DNA of 64,000 nt from Rhodobacterales bacterium 52_120_T64 (GCA_002162875.1 MABA01000021.1:124001-188000); one strand, 5' to 3'; shown: positions 37,738 through 46,174, numbered from the stretch's first letter. Notes: a model not told the origin generated them from the letters alone. A program made the numbers and translations.

Positions 37738-38001
37738 TTGACATATAGTGAACGGATCACCCAGAAACTGACCGAAGCGTTCAGCCCTGTTGAATTGCAG
37801 GTTATTGACGAAAGCGAGCAACATCGCGGGCATGGTGGATATATCGAGGGTGGCGAGACACATTTCAAGGTAGTGATGAAATCCACCGATATGAACGGAC
37901 TTTCGCGCGTGGCACGGCAACGGGCCGTGTACAATGTATTGAAGTTGGAACTGGATGAACGTGTTCATGCCCTTGCGTTGCAGATTGACGGTGTAGCTTG
38001 A
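37738..38001 (+). CDS. BolA family protein
   Basis: Small alpha/beta protein that partners monothiol glutaredoxins in iron-sulfur and iron signalling. Of about 87 residues, the core is SERITQKLTEAFSPVELQVIDESEQHRGHGGY, with the conserved His of the RGH motif, then ETHFKVVMKSTDMNGLSRVARQRAVYNVL. The start chosen is TTG 37738, because GGAGCG lies seven bases upstream and the length fits the family. A second in-frame TTG at 37693 would add 15 unconserved residues. Its stop overlaps the TTG of the next gene. Confidence 0.88.
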   Translation: MTYSERITQKLTEAFSPVELQVIDESEQHRGHGGYIEGGETHFKVVMKSTDMNGLSRVARQRAVYNVLKLELDERVHALALQIDGVA

Positions 38002-38654
38002 GCCGCGAGTTTATCTACGACCCGTCCGATGCGCCGATAGAAATCCTGCATGAAGACGAGGCTTTGCTGATTGTTAACAAGCCCTCTGGCCTATTATCGG
38101 TGCCCGGGCGTCTGGATGAGCATAAGGACAGTCTGGAGACTCGGCTGCGCGATATCTATCCCGATACGTTGCTGGTGCATCGCTTGGATGTGCCCACCTC
38201 CGGCGTGATGGTTTTTGCGCGCACCAAATCGGCACAGCGGCATATCGGAATGCAGTTCGAAAAACGCCAGACACGCAAGACCTATGTTGCGCGGGTCTGG
38301 GGGCGTGTTGCCGACAATAGCGGACATATAGATCTGCCGCTGATTGTGGATTGGCCCGTTAAGCCACGTCAAAAAGTTTGCCACGAAACAGGAAAACCAT
38401 CGCAGACCGATTGGGTTGTGTTGGAACGGGAAGCCAGTGCAACGCGCGTACGCCTGCACCCGACCACAGGGCGCACCCATCAGTTGCGGGTGCATATGCA
38501 AGCAATCGGGCACCCGATCCTAGGTGATCGGTTTTATGCTGACGACGAGGCATTGGTGGCGGCTGACCGGTTACAGCTTCATGCAGAAGTATTAGTGTTG
38601 CGCCACCCAACTGGCGGCGCCGAGATGGTTTTTCGTTCCGACGTGCCGTTTTAG
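37998..38654 (+). CDS. RluA-family pseudouridine synthase
   Basis: RNA pseudouridine synthase of 218 residues; the size and lack of an S4 domain suggest a RluA-like enzyme acting on 23S rRNA and/or tRNA. The catalytic Asp64 lies in LLVHRLDVPTSGVMVFA. RKTYVARVWG and TGRTHQLRVHMQAIGHPILGDRFY are typical. The start is TTG within the bolA stop (TTGA overlap), so translation is probably coupled. The stop overlaps that of the convergent ABC permease by 4 nt. Confidence 0.9.
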   Translation: MSREFIYDPSDAPIEILHEDEALLIVNKPSGLLSVPGRLDEHKDSLETRLRDIYPDTLLVHRLDVPTSGVMVFARTKSAQRHIGMQFEKRQTRKTYVARVWGRVADNSGHIDLPLIVDWPVKPRQKVCHETGKPSQTDWVVLEREASATRVRLHPTTGRTHQLRVHMQAIGHPILGDRFYADDEALVAADRLQLHAEVLVLRHPTGGAEMVFRSDVPF

Positions 38655-39490
38655 CGCATAAATTGCGGTTTGAAGCGGAACTTGATTTTTTGCTCGGGTG
38701 CGATGTGGCGGTTCAGCCGTTTGTTGGCATATCCAAACAGCGCGATGATTATCAGTGTGAAGCTGACGAAATATCCGGCGATGATTGGGTATGAGACAAA
38801 CGGGTTGAAGGTTTTATCGGCAAAGTAACTAGCATAGTAAAGCGCATCACCGGATTGCCGCCACGCTGGAAAGCCCGAGAAGAACACGAGCGTCGTGGCG
38901 TGGAACATAAAGATCGCTTCGTTGGTATAGCTTGGCCAAGCAAGGCGAAGCATCGCTGGCCATATGATACGGCGGAACTTGCGAAAACCTGACATCCCGA
39001 AGGCGTCAGCCGCCTCGATATCACCTTTGGGAACTGCGCGAAGGGCACCATAGAAAATCTCGCCGGCATAGGCGGAAGTGTTAAGGAACAGCACGATCAC
39101 CGCGCCGAGCCATGCCTTTGTTAACCAACGCGTCTCGGCCGTGATGGTTGCAAAACCAAGGTTGATATCCACGCCAACTTTGGGGATCAATACGAATATC
39201 TCGTAAGCGAGGAAGAACTGAATGAATAGTGGGGAACCCCGAAATACGAATATGAAAGATTTTGCCGGAATCGCTGCCCAAGGGTTTTGACTAGCTTTTC
39301 CGACGGCCACTAATGTTGCGACACCAAACCCCAGCAGCATCGCGAAGATGGCAAAATATACATTCCAGATCATACCCGACCCGATCAAGACAAACTGCTC
39401 ACATAGGGTGATGTCCGTCTTGGGCAGCAGACGCTCGCCAATTCCGATGGAGCGCAAGCCATAGTCGATTAAGGTGTCATAGCAGCTCAT
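38651..39490 (-). CDS. Polar amino-acid ABC transporter permease (HisM-like)
   Basis: Second membrane subunit of a polar amino-acid uptake transporter, 279 residues. It has about five helices and the EAA loop GALRAVPKGDIEAADAFGMSGFRKFRRIIWPAMLR, which contacts the ATPase. The overall HisQM-type sequence resembles histidine/arginine/octopine systems. It overlaps the preceding permease by 4 nt. It is the last gene of the ATPase-receptor-permease-permease cluster. Confidence 0.9.
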   Translation of the reverse strand: MSCYDTLIDYGLRSIGIGERLLPKTDITLCEQFVLIGSGMIWNVYFAIFAMLLGFGVATLVAVGKASQNPWAAIPAKSFIFVFRGSPLFIQFFLAYEIFVLIPKVGVDINLGFATITAETRWLTKAWLGAVIVLFLNTSAYAGEIFYGALRAVPKGDIEAADAFGMSGFRKFRRIIWPAMLRLAWPSYTNEAIFMFHATTLVFFSGFPAWRQSGDALYYASYFADKTFNPFVSYPIIAGYFVSFTLIIIALFGYANKRLNRHIAPEQKIKFRFKPQFMR

Positions 39491-40347
39491 GAGCCTGCCC
39501 CTACTGTGGCTTGTCCGTGAGATAGTCGTTTGGTGACACGGTTAAACACCTTCTCGCTTGCCCACGTCATGAACAAATAGAAAACTAGTAGGAAGACGAA
39601 GTAGTACAATCGCCAGTCCGGGTGCGGATATGCAAAGCGGGTGGTTTTGGAACCACCAAGTTCACGCGCCCAATATACGATGTCTTCGACGCCCAGAAGG
39701 AATAACAACGGGGTAGCTTTTATGAGGATCATCCATAGGTTGGATAGCCCGGGAAGTGCATAGACCCACATTTGCTTAACTTGTACGCGCCAGAACACCT
39801 GGCGGTCAGTCATACCGAATGCTTCGGCGGTTTCGAGTTGCGCGCGGGGGACAGCGCCCATTGCACCATAAAGGGTGTTTGCGGCAAATGCGCCAAAAAC
39901 CAACGCGAAGGCGATTAACGCCAACATAAACCCATATGATTCATGTATCCATTGCGGCGATGACCCAAGTGGCATCTTGGCTGCAGTACACACGACGAAG
40001 TCGTGTCCTTGGCGGATCGGCTCACGAACGTCTGGGCATTTTACGCGGTGCCGCAGATATTCGATGCCCTGATCCATTGCGATGGGAACGAAGAGAAAGA
40101 AGATAATATCCGGGACGCCACGCACGATATTGGTATAGGCAAGACCGAACCACCTGAACGGTGGGATTTTTGACTTGCGCGCCATCGCGCCGCCGAAACC
40201 CAGAACCATTACCACCGGTGCTGTCAGCGCCAGCAATAACAGAACGGTTCCGAAACTGGCATAAAAGGCCTGATGCTTGCCTGTAGTCAGGTAACACATC
40301 CACCAGTTAATACCGTCAAGGCTTGAAGGATCAGCGCACATTTCCAT
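39487..40347 (-). CDS. Polar amino-acid ABC transporter permease (HisQ-like)
   Basis: First membrane subunit of the same transporter, 286 residues. Membrane helices are separated by a long periplasmic loop (about 105-140) containing two cysteines, CPDVREPIRQGHDFVVCTAA, a possible disulfide. The EAA loop is GAMGAVPRAQLETAEAFGMTDRQVFWRVQVKQ. It lies 52 nt downstream of the receptor gene, across a strong hairpin, and so is probably made at lower level than the receptor. Confidence 0.9.
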   Translation of the reverse strand: MEMCADPSSLDGINWWMCYLTTGKHQAFYASFGTVLLLLALTAPVVMVLGFGGAMARKSKIPPFRWFGLAYTNIVRGVPDIIFFLFVPIAMDQGIEYLRHRVKCPDVREPIRQGHDFVVCTAAKMPLGSSPQWIHESYGFMLALIAFALVFGAFAANTLYGAMGAVPRAQLETAEAFGMTDRQVFWRVQVKQMWVYALPGLSNLWMILIKATPLLFLLGVEDIVYWARELGGSKTTRFAYPHPDWRLYYFVFLLVFYLFMTWASEKVFNRVTKRLSHGQATVGAGS

Positions 40348-40363
40348 GAAGGATGCCTAGATT

Positions 40364-40391
40364 TCGAGGGGCGACATATACCGCCCCTCGA
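40364..40391 (-). terminator. Intercistronic hairpin between receptor and permease genes
   Basis: Perfect 10-bp stem TCGAGGGGCG / CGCCCCTCGA with an 8-nt loop, starting 8 nt after the receptor stop codon. There is no U-run. Such structures after binding-protein genes protect the upstream message and/or partly terminate, raising receptor over permease levels, as in the malE and hisJ operons. That role is inferred here. Confidence 0.7.
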
Positions 40392-40399
40392 CGTTAAAC

Positions 40400-41116
40400 T
40401 TAGTAGTTGGCGTCGATGTCGAGCCAGCGTTTCACCATTTCGTTCAAAGTGCCGTCAGCTTTCATCACATCAATGGCCACGTTCAGGGCAGTTTTCAGAT
40501 CGCCGTCGCTTTCACGAACACCGATACCTACGCCACCACCAATCGACACGTTGTCGCCAACGAATACCAGTTCACCATTGCTGTCTGCAACGATGTCGGC
40601 AAGGAATGCGCGGTCAGCCAAGACGGAGTCCACTTCACCGGAACGAACTGCCGCAACAGTTTCGTCAGGTGACGCAAATTCAACGACTGTCGCACCAGAG
40701 CTGGCCACGTGGCTGGCCTGAATAGTTGCAGATTGAGCTGCAACTACGTCACCGGCACTATCGGCACCAGCCAATGCAACGTATGCGCTTGGATCAGATG
40801 GAATGTATTCTTGGGTAAAGTCGATGACTTCGTCGCGCTCATCCGTGATCGACATGCCAGCGATGATTGTGTCGTAGTTGCCCGAAACGAGGTTAGGGAT
40901 AATTGAATCCCAGTCGTTCACAACCCAAACGCAATCAAGTCCGGCAATTTCGCACAGACGGTCGCCAAGCTCGCGTTCCAGGCCGTCTACTTCACCATCG
41001 TCATTGATAAAGTTGTATGGAGGGTATGCGCCCTCGGTTCCCATACGAACTGTGTCGGCGGCAACCGAGCCAGCTACGAATGCAGCGATTGTCGCTGCTA
41101 GTATTATTTTTTTCAT
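40400..41116 (-). CDS. Polar amino-acid ABC transporter substrate-binding protein
   Basis: Periplasmic receptor (SBP_bac_3 family), 238 residues. The Sec signal peptide is about 1-20 (VAGSVAADTVRM). The ligand pocket shows GTEGAYPPYNFINDDGEVDGLERELGDRLCEIAGLDCVWV, with the aromatic PPYNF and a disulfide-capable Cys pair, then NYDTIIAGMSITDERDEVIDFTQEYI with the carboxylate-binding Arg/Asp elements. A lysine/arginine/histidine/octopine-type ligand is likely; exact specificity is not readable. The cytoplasmic ATPase gene precedes it by 27 nt. Confidence 0.91.
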   Translation of the reverse strand: MKKIILAATIAAFVAGSVAADTVRMGTEGAYPPYNFINDDGEVDGLERELGDRLCEIAGLDCVWVVNDWDSIIPNLVSGNYDTIIAGMSITDERDEVIDFTQEYIPSDPSAYVALAGADSAGDVVAAQSATIQASHVASSGATVVEFASPDETVAAVRSGEVDSVLADRAFLADIVADSNGELVFVGDNVSIGGGVGIGVRESDGDLKTALNVAIDVMKADGTLNEMVKRWLDIDANY

Positions 41117-41143
41117 CGTTTTCTCCCTGATGAAGTTAGTTTA

Positions 41144-41920
41144 TTAATGTTGGGCCGTAGTAGCCGAAAGAAACTGCTTAAGCCGTTCTGACTTCGTATT
41201 CCCGAAAACCTCCTCGGGCGTGCCTTCTTCTTCGATCAGGCCTTGATGTAAGAAGATGACATGATCAGCTACGTCGCGGGCAAGCTTCATATCATGGGTG
41301 ACGATAATCATTGTCCTGCCTTCATTAGCAAGCGATTTGATTACTTTTACGACTTCTGCCTCTAATTCAGGGTCAAGCGCGCTGGTTGGTTCGTCAAAAA
41401 GCATCGCCACCGGTTCCATCGCCAATGCGCGCGCAATGGCCGCGCGTTGCTGCTGACCACCAGATAACTGGGCTGGATATGCATCACATTTATCACCGAT
41501 GCCGACTTTGGCCAGTAATTCGCGACCGACTGCTTCAGCTTGCGTCTTGTCCTTACCAAGAACCGATATCGGAGCCTCGGTAACGTTATCCAGAACGCTT
41601 AAGTGTGACCAAAGGTTAAACTGCTGGAAAACCATCGACAGCTTTGAGCGCAGTTTAATGACTTGTTTTGCATCCGCCGGTTTGCGCCCGTCGTCGGTTC
41701 CTTTCCAAGCGATTAGGTCACCGTCGAACCGAATGTCTCCCTGCTGGCAAAGCTCCAATAGATTCGCACAACGTAACAAAGTACTCTTGCCGGAACCCGA
41801 AGATCCGATCAAAACGACGACCTCACCAGCGTTGGCATGTAGGTCAATTCCCTTCAAAACATCCAGTGACCCGAAGCTTTTGTGAATGTTCTTTAGCGAA
41901 ATGATAGGCGTTTCTGTCAT
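41144..41920 (-). CDS. Polar amino-acid ABC transporter ATP-binding protein
   Basis: ATPase of the transporter, 258 residues, HisP/GlnQ type. Walker A is GSSGSGKST (about 38-46). The signature LSGGQQQRAAIARALAMEP and Walker B AMLFDEPTSALDPE follow, then the H-loop VTHDM. It is the first gene of the cluster, in the order ATPase, receptor, permease, permease. The 266-nt AT-rich region upstream, shared with the divergent CAP-domain gene, must hold its promoter; I see no recognisable operator there. Confidence 0.93.
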   Translation of the reverse strand: MTETPIISLKNIHKSFGSLDVLKGIDLHANAGEVVVLIGSSGSGKSTLLRCANLLELCQQGDIRFDGDLIAWKGTDDGRKPADAKQVIKLRSKLSMVFQQFNLWSHLSVLDNVTEAPISVLGKDKTQAEAVGRELLAKVGIGDKCDAYPAQLSGGQQQRAAIARALAMEPVAMLFDEPTSALDPELEAEVVKVIKSLANEGRTMIIVTHDMKLARDVADHVIFLHQGLIEEEGTPEEVFGNTKSERLKQFLSATTAQH

Positions 41921-42186
41921 TTGTTCTTTCGAGAATCTCTTTAACCCGTTGATGCGGTGACGCTATTTAGTTGGTGGTGGAATTAGCGATACAAAATGTG
42001 TGCTGACTGCCCTGAAGTCAACATATTTGTCACATAATTCGACCAATTTTCATTGGGATATAGTGTTAATTGACTCCTAATACCTCTTCACTATTGTCGA
42101 AATCTTGTAACCCGTAATTCATCCCCAGTTCAGTTCAGTATCAGTGCAAGCCGACCGTATGTTGGCCCCACAATTCTGGTTTTAAC

Positions 42187-42831
42187 ATGGCACGATCACT
42201 CGTGACCTTGATGGCAATCTGCGCTCTCGGGTTAATATGGACAACAGCTGCTTTTGCCTCGCAAGGAAGCTGCAATACGCAGCTTACACACATTGCGAAT
42301 AGCCGTGCAGTATCGGCGGAAACTCTGGATCAAAGTCTCTTTAATGTAGCTGTTCTTCACTATGTAAATATTGAACGCTGCAACCGTGGACTGGCTCCTC
42401 TTCGATCGGACAACAATCTTATCCGCGCAACCAGCCAACACAGCCGACATATGGCTTCAAATGCTTATGTTAGTCATAAATCTCAACAGTCTGGATATCG
42501 CAACCTTCAAGATCGCCTATCCAAAGCACGCGTGAATTACAGAGTTGCCGGCGAGAATGTTATAAAAAGTTTTGTATTTGCCTTCAATCGGCAGGCCGTC
42601 GGTGGAGATCGCGCAAATTGCAGATTTAGCTATGCAAGCAACGGGAATCCGGTTCCGCGCCATACATATGATTCACTAGCTAAAGATTTGGTGGCTTTGT
42701 GGATGGCTTCGACGACACACCGCAAAAACATTCTGCATCGTGATTACCGACGGGCGGGCGCAACTTTTGGTGTCAACGCCGACCCAAATTATTGTGGCAC
42801 CGTTTACGCCGCGCAGAATTTCGCGAATTAA
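42187..42831 (+). CDS. Secreted CAP (SCP/PR-1) domain protein
   Basis: Exported protein of 214 residues. The Sec signal peptide is about 1-24 (TTAAFASQGS). The CAP fold is recognised by HYVNIERCNRGLAPLRSDNNLIRATSQHSRHMASNAYVSH, the THRKNILHRDYRRAGATFG segment and the final YCGTVYAAQNF. Conserved His and Glu residues suggest the usual CAP cavity. Paired cysteines (residues 28 and 63, later 138 and 206) could form disulfides. Bacterial CAP proteins are secreted, with roles in envelope or host interaction mostly unproven. It is followed by a good intrinsic terminator and convergent with the repeat lipoprotein gene. Confidence 0.85.
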   Translation: MARSLVTLMAICALGLIWTTAAFASQGSCNTQLTHIANSRAVSAETLDQSLFNVAVLHYVNIERCNRGLAPLRSDNNLIRATSQHSRHMASNAYVSHKSQQSGYRNLQDRLSKARVNYRVAGENVIKSFVFAFNRQAVGGDRANCRFSYASNGNPVPRHTYDSLAKDLVALWMASTTHRKNILHRDYRRAGATFGVNADPNYCGTVYAAQNFAN

Positions 42832-42842
42832 CTTGCCCATAA

Positions 42843-42876
42843 CAAAACGGCGCCATATCAGTGACGCCGTTTTTTT
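42843..42876 (+). terminator. Intrinsic terminator after the CAP-domain gene
   Basis: A 9-bp stem AAAACGGCG / CGCCGTTTT with a 12-nt loop is followed by continued T residues (eight in a row at 42869-42876). It starts 11 nt after the CAP gene stop. The A-run on its left arm could also serve the convergent lipoprotein transcript. Confidence 0.85.
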
Positions 42877-42886
42877 TCCACACAGA

Positions 42887-43540
42887 CTATTCTGCTAAAT
42901 CATAGCCATTATCTAATAACCACTGCTGAAAGTCTGAAAAGTCGGGGCGATTATTCATTTCCCAAAACAGATAGACTTGCTCAGAAATCGACAAATGATC
43001 GAAACCTTTGGTGCCACTATTGCCATTGTTTCCGCTATTGCCGCTATTTGTACCGCCGCTATTGTCGCCGCCGTTGTTGTTTTCAGCATTATTATTCGAA
43101 TTAGAATTGCCGGGAGCATCATCGTCTCCATTGCCCCAGCCGTTGTTTCCGTTGCCATCCGAAACGGGCGGTTCAACTGGTGGTTCAACTGGCGGTTCAA
43201 CAGGTGGCTCAACTGGTGGTACAATCGGCGGTTCAACAGGTGGTACAACCGGCGGTACAACCGGCGGTTCAACAGGTGGTACAACCGGCGGTTCAACAGG
43301 TGGTACAACTTGATTTACGATTGTGATCCCCAAAACCTCGGGCTCAGGAATACACGCCTGATCATCGATTATCGGGAAACCCTCTTTGGTGAAAATAACT
43401 GGTGCAGGCTCTGCGCTGCAATATGCCACAAATATGCCGTTCACATACTCTCCGCCAGCAACTTGGGGTTCTTCGCTTACAACCGCAGCACATGCGCCCA
43501 AAATAGTTAGGCTACACGCCGCAAAAAACGGGTGCCTCAT
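42887..43540 (-). CDS. Putative lipoprotein with Pro-Val-Glu repeats and Asn/Gly-rich segment
   Basis: Protein of 217 residues with a clear layout. A lipoprotein signal with lipobox LGAC (Cys17) comes first. A globular segment to about residue 75 follows, with paired cysteines (YCSAEPAPVIFTKEGFPIIDDQACIPEPEVLGI). A rigid PPVEPPVVPP repeat spans about 77-123, then a Gly/Asn/Asp-rich linker from about 125-178. The last 38 residues form a compact acidic, aromatic end, LSISEQVYLFWEMNNRPDFSDFQQWLLDNGYDLAE. AGGAG precedes the ATG. The architecture suggests a surface or periplasmic stalk presenting a small C-terminal domain. I do not recognise a family. Confidence 0.75.
   Translation of the reverse strand: MRHPFFAACSLTILGACAAVVSEEPQVAGGEYVNGIFVAYCSAEPAPVIFTKEGFPIIDDQACIPEPEVLGITIVNQVVPPVEPPVVPPVEPPVVPPVVPPVEPPIVPPVEPPVEPPVEPPVEPPVSDGNGNNGWGNGDDDAPGNSNSNNNAENNNGGDNSGGTNSGNSGNNGNSGTKGFDHLSISEQVYLFWEMNNRPDFSDFQQWLLDNGYDLAE
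43170..43310 (-). repeat. 12-bp tandem repeat encoding PPV(E/V) units
   Basis: Nearly twelve consecutive 12-bp units of the form GGTTCAACAGGT or GGTACAACCGGC (plus-strand reading) within the lipoprotein gene. Alternating variants show a 24-bp higher-order unit. Each unit encodes four residues, so copy-number change keeps the frame and would alter stalk length. Confidence 0.9.
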
Positions 43541-43751
43541 GGTAGATACTCCTAATACTAAATACTATAAAATACACTTACTTGCAGTACCCACCGTACC
43601 GACGAATCGGACCATCACATATATTCTAAATAATGTCCATTTTTGAACACAGAAAAAACACAATTTCACATCAGCCGCCGCGAACATTGGAACTTGTCAC
43701 GATTGTTCAAATACAGGAAAGTGCTGGCAGCAAGAGTAAAAGGACTTTGAC

Positions 43752-44891
43752 TTGATAGATCCAGCCAACCTAACCGCCAATTTGATACGTTGCCCTTCAG
43801 TAACACCGAACGAGGGCGGTGCCCTGCAACTGCTGGACGCGCTTTTATCAGATGCAGGCTTTGTTACCACACGCGTTGATCGCGGAAACACCTCCAATCT
43901 ATTTGCACGCTGGGGTGGACAGACGAACGGGCGGACATTTGGATTTAACGGCCACACGGATGTGGTCCCTGTCGGAGATGCCGATGCATGGACCGTTGAT
44001 CCCTTTGGAGCAGTGGAAAAAGACGGGTTTATGTATGGGCGCGGGTCGACAGACATGAAATCCGGCGTTGCAGCTTTTGCGGCCGCCGCTGTTGATTTCG
44101 TTGTTGCAACGCCGCCGAACGGATCGATTGTGTTGACTATCACCGGAGACGAAGAAGGCGACGCGACCGATGGGACCGTTGCGTTGCTGGACTGGATGAA
44201 AACCAACGGTGAAAACATCGATCACTGCCTAGTCGGAGAACCGACCTGCCCTGACACCATGGGCGAAATGATGAAAATCGGTCGGCGTGGTTCGATGACC
44301 GCGTATTTTACTGTGACGGGTGTGCAGGGGCATTCTGCTTATCCGCACCGTGCCAACAACCCGCTGCCTGCAATGGCGCGGCTGGTGGATCGCTTGGCCA
44401 GTCATGAACTGGACGGAGGAACTGAACATTTCGATGCCTCGACGCTGGCGGTTACCACGATTGACACCGGAAACACGGCTAACAACGTTATTCCAGCGAA
44501 TTGCAGGGCGACGGTGAATATCCGATTCAACGACGACCACACATCGGTAGATCTAACCGCGTGGTTGCGCGGCGTTGCCGACGAGATTGCGGCTGTGGAC
44601 GATGTGGATATTGAAATGCGCGTGCAGGTTTCCGGCGAAAGTTTCAGTACCGCCCCCGGGGAGTTGTCTACGTTAATCGCGACAGCCGTGAAGGCAGAAA
44701 CTGGCATTACGCCAGAAATGTCCACATCGGGCGGCACATCGGATGCACGATTTGTTAAGGATCATTGTCCGGTGGTGGAATTCGGATTGGTTGGCAAAAC
44801 TATGCATCAGATTGATGAACGGGTGGAGGTTGCACAAATTCATCAGTTGAAGGCGATTTACACACGTATATTGCAAAACTATTTCGCCTGA
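43752..44891 (+). CDS. dapE: Succinyl-diaminopimelate desuccinylase
   Basis: Di-zinc M20 hydrolase that cleaves N-succinyl-LL-diaminopimelate in lysine and peptidoglycan precursor synthesis. The 379 residues include the metal ligands His68 and Asp70 in [10 protein letters not shown], the bridging Asp in [10 protein letters not shown], the Glu pair in [12 protein letters not shown] and a final His in [11 protein letters not shown]. The start is TTG at 43752 ([14 protein letters not shown]), supported by AAAAGGAC upstream and conservation from the first residues. Other dap genes are not adjacent. Its end is 7 nt from the convergent acetyltransferase stop. Confidence 0.95.
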   Translation: MIDPANLTANLIRCPSVTPNEGGALQLLDALLSDAGFVTTRVDRGNTSNLFARWGGQTNGRTFGFNGHTDVVPVGDADAWTVDPFGAVEKDGFMYGRGSTDMKSGVAAFAAAAVDFVVATPPNGSIVLTITGDEEGDATDGTVALLDWMKTNGENIDHCLVGEPTCPDTMGEMMKIGRRGSMTAYFTVTGVQGHSAYPHRANNPLPAMARLVDRLASHELDGGTEHFDASTLAVTTIDTGNTANNVIPANCRATVNIRFNDDHTSVDLTAWLRGVADEIAAVDDVDIEMRVQVSGESFSTAPGELSTLIATAVKAETGITPEMSTSGGTSDARFVKDHCPVVEFGLVGKTMHQIDERVEVAQIHQLKAIYTRILQNYFA

Positions 44892-44898
44892 ATAAGCG

Positions 44899-45396
44899 CT
44901 AGTTCCATTTACGGATCAGGCCGGTCACACCTTCAAATGCGTTTGCGCTCAAAGGTTTTGCAAGCAAACGGTCGGGATTTGTTGGGGGCGGAAACTGTAA
45001 GTTTTTCGCGACTTCTCGGCAAAATCCGTAGCGACGGTAATAGGGCTCGTCTCCGATCAAGATTACTCTGGACCAACCAATATTCACCGCGCGTTCTAAT
45101 GCTTCAGAAACCAACAAATTTCCAAGCCCTTCACCTTGGCGTGTGGGGTGGACGGCGACCGGGCCGAGCAATAGAGCTGGATGCCCCGCTTGACCGATCC
45201 GCACTGGCCAAAATCGTATTGCCCCGGCGAGAATGTCATATTTATCCCGCGCAACAAGTGATAGGTCGGCTATCCGATCGACGCCGTCACGCAAACGATA
45301 CGAACTTAATGCCGAACGGCCAGGGGCGAACGCTAAATCGTAGAGGTATTCCACCTCGTCCAGATCATCGGGGATTTCAGGGGTTATGAGAAACAT
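44899..45396 (-). CDS. GNAT family N-acetyltransferase
   Basis: Single-domain acetyltransferase of 165 residues. The acetyl-CoA-binding signature is LLLGPVAVHPTRQGEGLGNLLVSEALERA (about 75-103), with the Q/RxxGxG/A loop. IGDEPYYRRYGFCREVAKNL matches the YhbS-like subfamily. The substrate is unknown. There is no operon partner on its strand. Confidence 0.88.
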   Translation of the reverse strand: MFLITPEIPDDLDEVEYLYDLAFAPGRSALSSYRLRDGVDRIADLSLVARDKYDILAGAIRFWPVRIGQAGHPALLLGPVAVHPTRQGEGLGNLLVSEALERAVNIGWSRVILIGDEPYYRRYGFCREVAKNLQFPPPTNPDRLLAKPLSANAFEGVTGLIRKWN

Positions 45397-45563
45397 TGGA
45401 AGCTACCGGCACATAGAATAGGAAAAACGTCGCCCGAATCGGGAGGGCAAACTTAGCTTCGTCGGATTATCTGTATATACATTCTGGCGTTTCCCTAAAT
45501 GTCTCTCGACACTTGCCTACCACGCCCATAACTATTCGGCAAATGCACAAAAGGACTTTGCGA

Positions 45564-46172
45564 ATGTTTTATCGCCCGAATATCGACGACCATGGCCTAC
45601 CGCACAACCCGTTTAAAGCGATCGTCTCTCCGCGCCCGATCGGATGGATTTCATCTGTGGATGCACAGGGCCGCGCCAACCTCGCACCATACAGCTTTTT
45701 CAACGCTGTAACGGACAACCCGCCGATGGTGATGTTTGCCAGTACGGGGACTAAACCAGATCAGCCTTACGCCAAGGATTCTGTTGCCAATATCCGTGAA
45801 ACCGGTGAATTTGTGGTAAGCATTGTGTCGCTTTCTTTGAAGGACGTTATGAACCGTTCATCACAAGCATTGGCAGCGGGCGCAGATGAATTTGATCATG
45901 CCAACATTGCCAAGGCGGACAGCAATGTGGTTAAGGCACCGCGAGTAGCGGCCTCGCCCGCGTCCCTCGAATGCAAATTGTTCAAAATAGTCGATCTGCC
46001 CGGCGAGAACAATGTGATGGTTTTGGGGGAAGTCGTTGGCGTGCATCTGGATGATGCAGTCATTGTGAACGGAATTTTCGATGTTACCCGCTATACCCCG
46101 TTGGCACGACTAGGATATAAAGATTACACTTCGGTTACAGATATATTTTCGTTAGATCGACCTAAGGGATGA
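45564..46172 (+). CDS. Flavin reductase family protein
   Basis: FMN-binding split-barrel protein of 202 residues from ATG 45564 (AAGGAC upstream); the frame extension to 45513 is not conserved. The core reads NPFKAIVSPRPIGWISSVDAQGRANLAPYSFFNAVTDNPPMVMFAS, a diagnostic flavin-reductase-like segment, and CKLFKIVDLPGENNVMVLGEVVGVHLDD. It may reduce FMN with NAD(P)H or act directly as an oxidoreductase. It is first in a four-gene cluster with mtnP, a nadR-like gene and apt, and its stop overlaps a possible mtnP start. Confidence 0.87.
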   Translation: MFYRPNIDDHGLPHNPFKAIVSPRPIGWISSVDAQGRANLAPYSFFNAVTDNPPMVMFASTGTKPDQPYAKDSVANIRETGEFVVSIVSLSLKDVMNRSSQALAAGADEFDHANIAKADSNVVKAPRVAASPASLECKLFKIVDLPGENNVMVLGEVVGVHLDDAVIVNGIFDVTRYTPLARLGYKDYTSVTDIFSLDRPKG

Positions 46173-46174
46173 CC

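Noticed and set aside
43170-43310. CRISPR-like short repeat array
   Set aside because: Units are directly adjacent 12-mers with no unique spacers, no leader and no cas genes; they encode in-frame PPV(E/V) repeats.
45433-45443. CCCGA-A-TCGGG palindrome before the flavin reductase
   Set aside because: A one-base centre cannot form a useful hairpin, and the site is too short to claim as an operator.
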